From: Davidsoniella eucalypti
Taxonomy: Eukaryota > Ascomycota > Sordariomycetes > Microascales > Ceratocystidaceae
Length of the DNA stretch: 64,000 nucleotides
NCBI GenBank assembly: GCA_004009845.1
Contig: RMBW01000049.1
Location: 1 to 64,000 of the forward strand
Direction: 5' to 3'
The translations under genes and the position numbers were made by a program. Below the pieces are notes generated by a model. The model did no database searches, was not told the origin of the DNA, and saw only the letters and a list, made by a program, of their open reading frames with translations. This document shows, in pieces, positions 21,201 to 29,658 of this stretch (positions are counted from its first letter, which is position 1; each line of letters opens with the position of its first letter).

Positions 21201-22222
21201 CAGTAAAAGTGGTGTTGTTGAATAAAGATTAGATGAAACTTACCAATAACCTGTGAGGCCAGTATCGTGGTACCAAGATTGCTCTTGGGCACATAGCCTA
21301 GGATCTCCTTGGCATAGGCAGCAGCAGACAGAGACGCAAAACCATGCCACTTATCCTGCTTATGGCTATCGGCATAGTTTGAGATACCACGGATCACGAG
21401 GCATGGCAACTGTTGCAATATACCGGCAGCCTCCATTTCCACACATATTGCCCCAATTTCCTGTTGCAATTTGTCGCGACGAATTGCATCTCGCATCACA
21501 GAGTTTCCAGAGGCAATTATTCCATAATGTACCTGGGGACAGTCGTCTCCACGTGTTGGTCTCTGCAACTCCCATTCTTGAGGACAAGAGTCACAGCTTG
21601 GAGCATTGGATCGATGGTCATGCTCTGAAGCGAATAGTCGATCACTTTGAAAGTCGGGCTTTCTAAAATTCTGCTTAGTCCTAGAATTAAGTGATAGTGC
21701 TGTATCTATATATGTCGGAAACTTGGGGTCAGCAGTAAATATGTTGGCATCGAAGTTGTTAAGAGCGCTCCGTAATACATCTGGGGGGGCATTTAGCTGG
21801 CCTTGTCGTAGAAACAGCCCGTCACATAGTAGTTTGCCAACATCATATTGAACAACACCACTATATGTACCAATAGGTACACCAACCGCGATATCGCCGA
21901 GTCGAATGTCACACTCCCGAGAGGGAATTCCAGCTCCGGTTCCTACCAAAAGTGTGAGTCTTAGAGATGTAGGAAAGTCGTGTATCATGCCTCGAGAAAG
22001 AGCGGCCGCCCGAGTTTGACCAGTTGATGCTAGGCAAGTCAAGGCAACATTATGGTCTCCAATACGTCCAAAGGTATAGATGTTTGAACTTGTGGGGGTA
22101 TGGGTTTTGGGAGGTTTGAAGTGTTCATCAAACATAAGTTTTGCAGCAGCTAACTCCAGAGGCGAGGCACATATCCAGCCAATCTCATAGGTGTCTTTTT
22201 CTGGGCACAATAGAGTCGTCAT
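18290..22222 (-). CDS. NLR-like receptor: PNP_UDP - NACHT - ankyrin repeats
   Basis: Fungal NOD-like receptor, likely cytosolic, of the kind used in allorecognition and innate immunity. I chose ATG 22222 (MTTLLCPEKD) because the domain starts at once (YEIGWICASPLELAAA); an upstream in-frame ATG at 22348 would add a 42-residue hydrophobic tail. A 75-bp intron (21243 to 21169, GTAAGT...TAG) gives 1285 residues. Residues ~10-325 form a nucleoside-phosphorylase effector domain (LVGTGAGIPS, GDIAVGVP, EMEAAGI, RGISNYAD). The NACHT domain has a P-loop DPGRGKS (~422), Walker B FIVIDALDEC (~529), LITSRP, and the winged-helix-like LIHQTAKEFLL. From ~842 to the end there are about 13 ankyrin repeats of 33 residues, nearly identical (GHLDITKLLIDKGADI). 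The last repeat ends at the stop codon. Regulation is not visible. The ligand is unknown. Confidence 0.93.
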   Translation of the reverse strand: MTTLLCPEKDTYEIGWICASPLELAAAKLMFDEHFKPPKTHTPTSSNIYTFGRIGDHNVALTCLASTGQTRAAALSRGMIHDFPTSLRLTLLVGTGAGIPSRECDIRLGDIAVGVPIGTYSGVVQYDVGKLLCDGLFLRQGQLNAPPDVLRSALNNFDANIFTADPKFPTYIDTALSLNSRTKQNFRKPDFQSDRLFASEHDHRSNAPSCDSCPQEWELQRPTRGDDCPQVHYGIIASGNSVMRDAIRRDKLQQEIGAICVEMEAAGILQQLPCLVIRGISNYADSHKQDKWHGFASLSAAAYAKEILGYVPKSNLGTTILASQVIGKFHLIFIQQHHFYWIRKVNILVIIGDLGDNITNNTNRVIDHNENLHNRMIHHNESLHNQNVDLQLESELSKCHQDLKNISYEQHKDINPKAVEGTCVWVLQNHKFASWLNRTNNELLWISADPGRGKSVLSRFLIDKELARLSQQAPSSSGSSPSICYFFFKDNEQQNSLATALCAIVHQLFCHQPSLRKHALTLWRENGLKLQNEVMSLWKILLAAVDDESFTDTFIVIDALDECKHEGQSTLIHLVTEWFKKATLSRRLPWLKILITSRPYWDIYDSFHPTIYDFPNIKLPMDEEDDLIRAEIDLYAKSRIRELNIAENHRVKIEEKLLGMENRTYLWLNLVIQQIQSMSKSVHFQHDDVNLVPTTVNEAYTSILQRIEPTNAQHSILILQIVVGARRPLTVAEIRVAMHLMLYDSSSIQDATADISYIEERLRDLSGLFVYVKQSTVYLIHQTAKEFLLETSIPLHGKSISCTPTETDVILSRICYKYIYLPEAQNVMKSAAYEDISTQDLVFWRYVIDNWIVHICGIPIRSNLRDEYARLLIGGIADIDHETSNGWTALIESCSSGHLDITKLLIYKGADINHEASDGSTALIASCWSGHLDITKLLIDKGADINHETFDGSTALIASCWSGHLDITKLLIDKGADINHETSDGWTALRWSCSEGHLDIIKLLIDKGADIDHETSDGSTALIWSCSEGHLDITKLLIDKGADINHETSDGSTALIASCSHGHLDITKLLIDKGADIDHETSDGWTALRCSCSHGHLDITKLLIDKGADIDHETSDGWTAFRWSCTTGHLDITKLLIDKGADINHETSDGSTALKCSCSHGHLDITKLLIDKGADIDHETSDGSTALIWSCSEGHLDITKLLIDKGADIGHETSDGSTALIASCSHGHLDITKLLIDNGADIDHETSDGWTALRCSCSHGHLDITKLLIDKGTDIDHETSDGWTAFRWSCTTGHLDITELLIDKGADFKH
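18293..19600 (-). repeat. Ankyrin-coding 99-bp tandem array with 495-bp higher-order unit
   Basis: About 13 copies of a 99-bp unit at the 3' end of the NLR gene. Five-unit blocks recur: the sequence at 18302 reappears at 18797, exactly 495 bp away, with the same order of repeat types. Differences cluster in a few codons after the DG(W/S)TA motif. This is the pattern of recent unequal exchange or gene conversion. Confidence 0.92.
21169..21243 (-). other. 75-bp intron of the NLR gene
   Basis: Minus-strand donor GTAAGT (21243) and acceptor TTATAG (21169). The length is a multiple of three and it contains no stop codon, so retention would keep the frame and add 25 residues between the PNP_UDP domain and the linker. 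The splice call is based on the consensus donor and acceptor and the non-domain character of the inserted residues. Confidence 0.75.
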
Positions 22223-23023
22223 AGTGAAAGCTATTGTAAGTAGCAATGATCGAATAGTGGCTATAGTTGGAGGTACGAGATAAAGAGGTATTAGATAGTA
22301 AAGAAGATGAATGTATGAGCAATCGAATGAAGAAAGGTTGAGATGCATAGGAAGAATCTATATTGTATTGGGCTATGTTTATATTTTTGTTCTCAGATTG
22401 GAAAGTGCATATCTAGTCCGTTCAGCCTAATGTTGGATTTGGTGCCTAATGTTTACCCAGTCTATAAGGTTGAGCAACAATTGTCATTCTTAATTTACAA
22501 TACGACATCAACTACCCAATTCTTAATTCTATCTATGTACCATACATCCAAAATAAAAATAAAATAAAAAAGATTCACTGGCATGTGGTGCCAATAGAAT
22601 TGTGTTGGCAGATCATTTAGATCTAGAAAGACCATATAGAACTTACAAAAGGGTTAGGCCTCACTAATATATCCGATATACAGCTATGTCAACTCATTAT
22701 GAATTGCATGCCATCATCTAAGGTGGAATCCGCTGAGCGTGTAAGCATTGATTGATAAGCAGTCTATAAATGACGTTGAAAGGGGCAGAGAAAATGGGTT
22801 TTGTAACGGGCAAAAAACCCTTTGTGTGGACCTGTCAGTGCCTCAAAAGAATACAATGCAAACGCCATAGGCTACTTTGATTAATTAGAACTCCCTGTTC
22901 AATGGAAAGATCCAGAAAATGGATGGAATATGCAAGAAGAGGAGTGGGTTATATTCTCGACACTGCAAGGAGGTACAGAACGTACAATACAGATACATAT
23001 GTTACATGGTTATATCTTGCGGT
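22223..23023. other. 5' flank of the NLR gene, no genes seen
   Basis: AT-rich upstream region of the minus-strand NLR gene. A possible LTR start tgtaacgggc at 22802 would fit the TATA block at 23024, but the link is weak. No coding region is supported. Confidence 0.4.
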
Positions 23024-23815
23024 TATATAAGGAGGCCTACAACTAGGAGTGTAAATCGGCGGCAATGAGAGAGCTGATGCACTAGCAAAAGGCTCGGCCA
23101 AACGCACTCCGGAACACTCCATGTCTATAGCAAGAGCTTACAGGTGGCTTAGGGGATATAAACAGGCAAAGCTCAAGGAATGGTTCTACGAGCAGGCTGC
23201 CATCAGAGACAACATGGAGAGGCGAGAAATGGGGTTTCCCTCTCCAGGAGAAGTCGCCATACCTGGGGGGACAAGAATCAGTCAAGGACAGGTACTGGCC
23301 GCACTCTCTGGTCATGGTGACTTTAAAGAATATCATGAGGTTTAACCGCGAGAACGCCACAATGAAATGCCACAGATGTGGCAAAGACAAGCAAAGGACC
23401 CACATTTGGTCGTAAAAGGCTGAAACCTTATTCACCAAAAAACTACTCATGACCATGAAAGGTAGAAGAACACTGGCAAAAAAAGGCACAAAAACAGGCA
23501 CAGCCACTACAGAGGGTTGAGGATCATGGAAATCTCTCTTCTTTTTTCCTTTGTTTTTTTTTAGTATTTATATTGGTTTTTCTTTTCTTTTTGTTTTTGT
23601 TTTAAAAGGAGACGTGGGTGCTGCTACTGTAAAAGGGATGGATGCCAGACTAGTCTGAGCAGTCCCAGATACTAGGAACATAGAAAATTGGTGCCAGAAA
23701 ACACGGCCTCGCCCGGAGTTGAAAAGGAGCTCTTAGATAAATCTCTAGGCTATAAATAAAATCATCATCATCATCTACCTTTGCAAGCCTAGTTCTCGTC
23801 GTAGATCTGTCACAT
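23024..23815 (+). mobile_element. LTR relic split by a 5'-truncated LINE
   Basis: The phrase tatataaggaggcc (23024-23036) and the phrase tttgcaagcctagttctcgt (from 23780) match the TATA block and the tail of the LTR-like relic at 12599-12952. There they are only ~80 bp apart; here ~740 bp of LINE sequence separates them. The LINE ends in a simple repeat (atc)5 at 23761-23775, a typical tail for Tad-type elements. So a LINE copy inserted into an older LTR. Confidence 0.65.
23055..23505 (+). pseudogene. Tad-like LINE ORF2 C-terminus (RNase H end and zinc knuckle)
   Basis: The frame from 23055 reads GGNERADALAKGSAKRTPEH, the last catalytic block of a LINE-encoded RNase H (GNERAD). It then has a helical region and GQVLAALSGHGDFKEYHEV before a stop at 23343. 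One base out of phase the sequence continues FNRENATMKCHRCGKDKQRTHIW, the C-terminal cysteine-histidine motif usual after the RNase H in Tad1-clade elements. It is thus frameshifted, carries stops, and lacks endonuclease and reverse transcriptase through 5' truncation. It cannot be active. Family assignment is from motifs. Confidence 0.78.
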
Positions 23816-24072
23816 ACACAGCCGAAGAGAAGACAAGTAGACATTAAGGCGAGTAGACAAACAGGTAACTAACTTGGATCATAACAAAATAGAATACAAC
23901 AAAACGTGAGAGAGTTATCAGATAATTATAATCCGAGTAGAATTAAATAAAAGTAAGCTAGGCCTTAAAGACGAGTGTTTGAGTTAAATTATGATAAGTG
24001 TGTTGAGAAACAAAGCTCAGACGCGGGATCCCGAAGAAGTAGGCTACTAAAATTATAGAGAGAGATAGATAT

Positions 24073-24272
24073 TGTCTGTATACCATAATGCAGTATTGCC
24101 ACCGTATGTGGGTCACGGTCACATGACCACGTACGGGCGGGGTATTAGGTATTTAGGCAACGGTGCAGGCACCGTTTCCTCACTAGATCATAGTTAGACA
24201 TGAATAACAACCATCATCATCACTACACACGTTAAGAATCAGCATATGCTATTAGTAACCTAAGTGATAACC
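24073..24272 (-). repeat. ~200-bp repeat, right copy (inverted partner at 16991)
   Basis: Reverse complement of the 16991-17189 block, from tgtctgtataccataatgca to ctattagtaacctaagtgat. Similarity includes an identical 22-bp core and a shared GAT-rich stretch. It may extend to about 24289 (ccttgtatacccaca), a phrase that recurs at 24447-24461. Confidence 0.75.
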
Positions 24273-25596
24273 CTTGTATACCCACACTGATCAGTGATTG
24301 ACTTACACGAGTTAATCACAGAACAGCAAGGTCAATTATAAGAAGAGGTGTAATAGGTTGTGTACTGAAAAAGTGCATAATCTCCCTTACGTGCTACAGG
24401 ATATATTAACGACCAGGCTCTGAAAAAGAGGTTGGAAGTGACGATCCTTGTATACCCACAGATATATATATATATATATATATATATGAGCCAAACGCAA
24501 TAGCTACCCAACAGGAGACAGGCCTATCAGGCTAATGGCATAATGTTACGACAACTACCATGTCCGTAGGGCTATCTGAATGCTATCTGCAACAGCATGG
24601 ATGGTAGAAAAAGAGTAGAAAATAATATGGTAGTCAAGAATGTAAAATAATAAAAACACCTAATGAAACCACATAAATATCCCGGCTCAACCTACAGGTC
24701 GGTCAACATGAATTTTGGGATTCTTTACTTGCCCTAAAAGTAAATCTAGATGAAAAGACAATATATAGTGGAAGAGGCAAAAATGACGGACTAGAACAAG
24801 AGAAATTGTCTAAGAACTTATTGCATTTGAAAAAGGACCCAAGGCAAAAGCTATTCCGGGAACAACCGGTTGGCCACAGTCAACGTTAGATCTCGTTGAG
24901 ACTTGCTGTGAGCATGAGCACAAGCCTGGGATTCTTGGCGGTAGATAAACTTCTAAGTCAGGGAGTCCACCATATTCATGTATTGCTTATAAGGCTATAA
25001 TATATTATAGAGGGTAATGTTGGAGTGATAATTATATACCAAGGTTATGTGTACAAAATATATGGTTGACTGACTATATTAATAAACTAAAGGTATTATA
25101 AAGCATAGCATGTGGACAGGCAGTCTCTTGAACCCTAAGCTCGAGATGAGCCACCATTGTGAGACCCAAGCCCTTATACCGATTTTATATTAACCAAGAT
25201 GCCTACCAAACAACCCTCTCAACTACAACCCTTATTCTACCCTTTAAGCTACAATATTGTCCCCGATTAGAGACATTGGTAGTTAGTTTCTCAAGCTATT
25301 TGTAATTATTGGAATCTAGATATTATCAGTCTATTTTCATAACAAACAATATATTTACTGCAAACTATGTAAATTTTATAGACTGACTTTCCCAGCGGCC
25401 AAACAGCTGTTTTATTTTGTCGAGGTCGTCCGATATCCTAACGCTTGTTTCCTGAAGTTTCCTCTCTGAACTGTTGCCAGCCAGTTTTCTTCGAATTGTG
25501 TATTATTCGTCTTTCTTTTTCTTCTTGTCTAGCATTGTAGAACCACAATTTAATTCATTGATGATCCTAGCCTTGAAGACCTTCCCACGTCCAACT
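24273..25596. other. AT-rich non-coding region with (TA)n tract
   Basis: No genes seen. A pure TA dinucleotide run lies at 24462-24487. The phrase ccttgtatacccaca is duplicated on either side of 24300-24440. Confidence 0.5.
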
Positions 25597-25694
25597 TGAG
25601 ACGATATATGAGAAGTTGCGATGGAAAGAAGTCGTATTGATCTAATAAGTTGAGACTGGTGAGGAGGAAAGGAAAACTAGACTAAAATAGAGGG
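25597..25694 (-). repeat. Partial LTR related to family A
   Basis: Plus strand reads tgagacgatatatgagaagt, then tgagactggtgaggaggaaagg and ctagactaaaatagagggca. This matches the R-U5 half of the LTRs at 345 and 7542 with many changes. The U3 half is gone after 25694. The base order next to the LTR end does not fit the PBS, so it is not a 5' LTR. Confidence 0.7.
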
Positions 25695-25809
25695 CAATCG
25701 TGGCCGGGAAAGGCCCCAGCGAATCTTCGGAACAAGGATAGGTAACACCATCCTGTAGTACGGACGGTACGACAGGCGGTGAGTAAACCATCAGACACTC
25801 CATAACGTG

Positions 25810-26025
25810 CAGACGATGATCAGTCGGTGCGGGACCATCAAACACGCTATAACGTGCAGACGATGATCGGTGCGGGATCATCAAACACGCTATAACGCGC
25901 AGACGATGATCGGTGCGGGATCATCAAACACGCTATAACGTGCAGACGATGATCGGTGCGGGATCATCAAACACGCTATAACGTGCAGATGATCGGTGCG
26001 GGACCATCAAACACGCTATAACGTG
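25810..26025 (+). repeat. 43-bp VNTR, 5 units, each with a hairpin
   Basis: Units start at 25810 (47 bp variant), 25857, 25900, 25943 and 25986 (40 bp variant). Each contains gatgatcggtgcgggatcatc-like sequence with 7-bp arms GATGATC and GATCATC. A partial unit precedes the array. It lies between the partial LTR and a decayed reading frame. Confidence 0.88.
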
Positions 26026-26124
26026 CAGACGGTCCGGTAGGCCGGCATATGTTCGGTGGTAGCTGGAGCTGTGGCTCTCGTCGTGGGTTTCTTAGTCATA
26101 AAAGTACTTGACGACATCTACTTG

Positions 26125-26760
26125 CTAAGGCAAACAGGTTCTAGGAAAAGCCGAAATTCCTGCCGTTGCTGTTATAGAACTCGTTAGCAAGATAGTCCAT
26201 CTCATCGAGACGCAGCCAGTTTTTCGGGTTCGATACAGTCCTTCCAGCTGTCTTTGGTCTTCTTCAGGAGGCTGGCCTTCGCGGGGACGCTGTAGCATGT
26301 TATGGCTGATGTTGTTCTTGGAGGACAATCTCACCTCAATGGCTTTCATCGGTCCATTACAATTAACCAAGTCACGAATGTGCTTGGGGGACGGAATCTT
26401 GTCGCCACCGATCAGCAAAAGCTTGTTGGTGCTCTGTGTAGACTGGACAGAGGAGCGGGCTGGTTTGCGGTGCTTGACTTGCTGCCAACTTTTGTCAGAG
26501 GTACCTGAGATGGAGGTGGTGTTTTTGTGGCGGCAGAATATAGTGCCTTGGATGAGCCACCGTGGCCGTTGATGCATCGTCGATGATGGCTTTCGGTGAT
26601 GGCGATGAGGTATCAGGCATGTCTAGATCCCCCAGACCCCGAGCCAGCTGGATTTGCAGGCTCTGAACATGGTGTCTAGTGTGAGGAGGACTCGGTAGCT
26701 CGATGTCCTCGATGCGGGGCTTGTTGTTGGCGTTGCTGTGCTAACATACCAGTATATCGG
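26125..26760 (-). pseudogene. Decayed reading frame, possibly retroelement gag
   Basis: The minus strand carries coding-like sequence split over two frames. One frame (upstream, ~26740 to 26480) reads IEDIELPSPPHTRHHVQSLQ and DMPDTSSPSPKAIIDDAST. The other (26577 to 26125) contains SWQQVKHRKPARSSVQSTQS and LLLIGGDKIPSPKHIRDLV. The Pro/Ser/Thr-rich composition and the place next to an LTR remnant and a tandem array suggest a gag-like ORF. I do not recognise a family. A frameshift near 26490 would join the two parts. Confidence 0.4.
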
Positions 26761-26769
26761 CATAAAGAA

Positions 26770-28055
26770 CACTATATGCGATGATGTAACTGCTGTCCCT
26801 TGAGACAGGATTCGAGTTGCAGGCGGTTCTTCGTCCGTCGGCGAATTTCCGTGGCCATATACGGCAGAAATGGGTTAAAGTGCCACTTTGTCGTATCGCT
26901 TTGTTATAAAAAGAAAGAGAAGTTCCCAGAGGAGCATGTTCATAGCTATCTAGCTACATAAGAAGAACAATCAAAACCCCAAGAACTACCTTTTCTTTTT
27001 ATAAGAGAAGGCTTCAGCTGAGGGAAGAATCATTCATCTGCAAAGTTAGATAGCCATAAAAAGGATGGGTGGTGTGATTTGTAAGTTGAATGACAGGATT
27101 TGCCTTTTTTCGTCATGAATATCAGGCAGTTAAAGATATTAGCCGGTTAGGCATTGTCAGCTTATCTATTCAAGGGCAGATGACCTGACAATTGCGGGGT
27201 AGGTAGGTGGCCTGACAATTGAGGGGAAAAAGTTGGTACATGTTATTGTTGTCTTTGTGCCACACTTATGCCACAGCCACACAGTATGTACATATCTCTG
27301 TATTTCTCGTCAAGCCACAGCCATGCTAATGTCAGCCTCAGCCACATTTGACTACAACTTAGTACGTGATGGGAAGAACACTTTATACAATCAAGACGTG
27401 CTAGGTACAGTACAGGTGATGGTATCGTACTACTGAAATGAAAAAGAAGAATAAAAGCAAGTTCAAACAGGAAGATATGTAAATGTTATAACTATTGACA
27501 ACTATATACTAGCGCGTTTTAGTGGCTGTGTAACCCGAGTTTCGTTGAAGTCCGGGGGTGGCGCCATTCTACGGCTTGGTTGAGTCATGGCCAGGTCTCG
27601 TCACCTATCTTCTAGATATTCTTCTCACTACAGAAACCGCCTTGGATCTCTTTCAAGACCATCGTAGCTGGTACACCGGCAGTCAATGATACAAAAAAGG
27701 CACGATCTAACTTACACCGCAATCACACCAAACGTTGAACTTTAGTTCGTACTCTACTACATAGATATATCGAAACATTTACTTAGTCGTGTACAAGCCT
27801 TTTTTTATATCATTTTGATCTTTGTTGATGTACGATTATACTATTGAAGTTTCCTTATATTCCACCTCATGACCAAATGAACCAACTGAAACTATAATTT
27901 TCAGTTGCCGTATCAAAAGGCATTAGAGCTGGAAGTAAGAAGACCTGCTTAACTTTGTTGAATACATTCTCATAAGTGTCAGACCGAATGAATCAACTAT
28001 CTTTGCTTGGTTTACCCTACCAACGGTGCCAGTATTTCTGACAGATGTGGTACAA
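26770..28055. other. Non-coding, nothing recognised
   Basis: Mixed-composition sequence with short ORFs only. No domain, RNA gene or repeat stood out apart from a duplicated tgacctgacaattg/gcctgacaattg phrase near 27180-27220. Confidence 0.45.
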
Positions 28056-28059
28056 AGAG

Positions 28060-28299
28060 TTAGCCCTTCTTTGTGTGATCTGAAGCGTGTGATCTATTTG
28101 CTCGTTCTTGCGGTGGCAGTGTTTCGGCCAGTTTAGGGTCGAAGGCTGAGGCTACTGGTTCCAACCAGTCAGGTAAATGGGGACGAGATTTGTCCTTGTG
28201 AGCGAGTGCGCTTTGGATGTTCTCCAAGGAAGCTCTGTATATACCGACGTTTTCCTCTTCGTTGCAGAGTTTGTAGAATTCCTCGGCACTAAGGTCTTC
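28060..28299 (-). pseudogene. Ty3/gypsy pol fragment (protease-RT linker)
   Basis: Reads EDLSAEEFYKLCNEEENVG, then DKSRPHLPDWLEPVASAFDP. It matches the linker upstream of RT in element C (ELTPEEFHKLC, PLPEWLQPVASAFE). It is cut at 28299 by an LTR and ends in unrelated sequence near 28060. It is a second, different copy of the linker also present at 28479-29028. Confidence 0.85.
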
Positions 28300-28478
28300 T
28301 GAGACGATATACGAGGATTTGCGAGGAAAAATGATCGTAAAAGTGGATTGAATTGAGACCGATGAGGGAGAAAGAGAAACTAAGACTAAACTACGAGGGA
28401 ATCGGTCCCTATTTATGTCCAAGTCGAGTAGAGCCAAGGCATGACTTGGCCGATATTGACGGGCCTTGGACCCTTACA
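28300..28478 (-). repeat. Family A LTR joining two pol fragments
   Basis: Starts TGTAAGGGTC at 28478 and ends TATCGTCTCA at 28300. The flanking 5-mers are tcttc (28295-28299) and tccgc (28479-28483), so there is no target duplication. The left flank has no PBS, so it is not a 5' LTR. Confidence 0.88.
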
Positions 28479-29028
28479 TCCGCCGCCTCCTGGCTTGTTG
28501 ACGAATAGGACGGAAGAGCCATATTCGGAGTTGGCTGATCCGATAAATTGGGACTGTTTGAGTCCTTCCAGGGTCAAAAGCCGAGACAACAGGTTCTAAC
28601 CAATCCGGCAGGTGAGGACGGGACTTGTCTTTGTGGGCAAGAGCGATCTTGATGTTCTCCAGCGAAGCTCTATAAATATGCGGGTTATCCGCACTTCCAC
28701 AGAGCTTGTAGAATTCCTCAGCAGTTAACTCTTCTGCTGGTAAGATCGTAATCTCCTGTGTCCTGGGCCTGAGCCGAACGTCATTATTTACTAACCATCT
28801 TTGTCCTAGAATTATGTCTTCGGACTGGCCGGGAACCACGTAGGCCCAAATGGTTTCCGTGTGGCCGTTGATGGTCAGGGGGAGTTCGGCGATGGTGTCG
28901 ATGAGCGGGGGGTTGTCCAGCGTAGTGACTTGGACGATGACCCGTTCGGAGATGGGGTGTGTGAGGGTAGCAAGGTGGAGGAGACGCGGGGGAATGACGG
29001 CGACGGTGAGGCATCCGCTGTCGACGAG
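28479..29028 (-). pseudogene. Ty3/gypsy protease and RT start, deleted and frameshifted
   Basis: The frame contains the retropepsin active-site motif LVDSGCLTV, then WAYVVPGQSEDIILGQRW and the linker EELTAEEFYKLC...HLPDWLEPVVSAFDP. After that the frame is lost; in another frame the sequence reads NSEYGSSVLFVNKPGGG, the start of RT. About 50 residues present in element C are missing in between. At 29028 an LTR of family B-type cuts it just upstream of the active site, much as in element C. It is a relic. Confidence 0.85.
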
Positions 29029-29280
29029 TGACACGAACTAGGTGAGGCAGTGGCAAGCAATCTAGTAGAAAGGACTTCGATTGATACCGATGAAGGAGAA
29101 AGGCTAATGAGACGATATACGAGGAGTTGCGATGAAAACTGGTCGTAAAAGAATAGTTCGATTGAGACCGATGAAGGAGAAAGACTAATATCTGTTGGAA
29201 TACGGCGGGAATATGTCCCATCAAATGTCCGGTTGGTCGGCTAGGTATCTGACTTAGCCAAACCCCAAGTGGGCCCCTGA
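29029..29280 (-). repeat. Mosaic LTR with two R-U5 segments
   Basis: In element orientation: U3 of family B type (from about 29280), then an R-U5 of family A ending ATCGTCTCA at 29108, then immediately a second R-U5 of family B ending TTCGTGTCA at 29029. On the plus strand both tgacacgaactaggtgaggc and tgagacgatatacgaggagt are visible 79 bp apart. The outer end is diverged (cctgagagtca). Confidence 0.8.
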
Positions 29281-29462
29281 GAGTCAAGCCAAAGATGATG
29301 CCCCAAGATGGCAAACAAGATGGCAAACAAGGCGGATGTTTCGTGGGACGTTGAGTCGTGCTCCGTGGCTTCCGACCAGGCCGCACTGGTGCATATAGCA
29401 TAGTCCCGCCGCGGAGTTTAGATAGCCAGAGTGGCTTGCGGAGCACGATGGTGTGCCAGTGC

Positions 29463-29658
29463 TGAGACAGTCGATATACGAGAGTTTGCAAGGGACGTCG
29501 GTCGTATCGAGACCGAGAGATCTAGGCCAGTCGAGGCGGATGAGGAGGAAAGGGGAACTAGGCTGAAACCAGGGGAATAACAGTCCCTATCGAAGTCTAG
29601 CATAACCAAAGACCAAAGACAAGACTTGGCCAAGGTTGATAGGCCTTGAGTCATTACG
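29463..29658 (-). repeat. Diverged LTR, third subfamily
   Basis: Plus strand from tgagacagtcgatatacgag to ataggccttgagtcattac. The order of blocks matches family A (gatatacgag, gaccgag, tgaggaggaaagg, agtccctat, acttggccaagg, aggcctt), with many substitutions and a length of ~196 bp. No PBS follows. It is an old solo or partial LTR. Confidence 0.72.

Noticed and set aside
22223..22348. N-terminal extension of the NLR from ATG 22348
   Set aside because: The added 42 residues are hydrophobic and unlike the usual start of PNP_UDP receptors, which begin a few residues before GWICA.
25810..26025. Possible CRISPR-like array
   Set aside because: Units are contiguous tandem copies without unique spacers, in a fungal genome; it is a VNTR.
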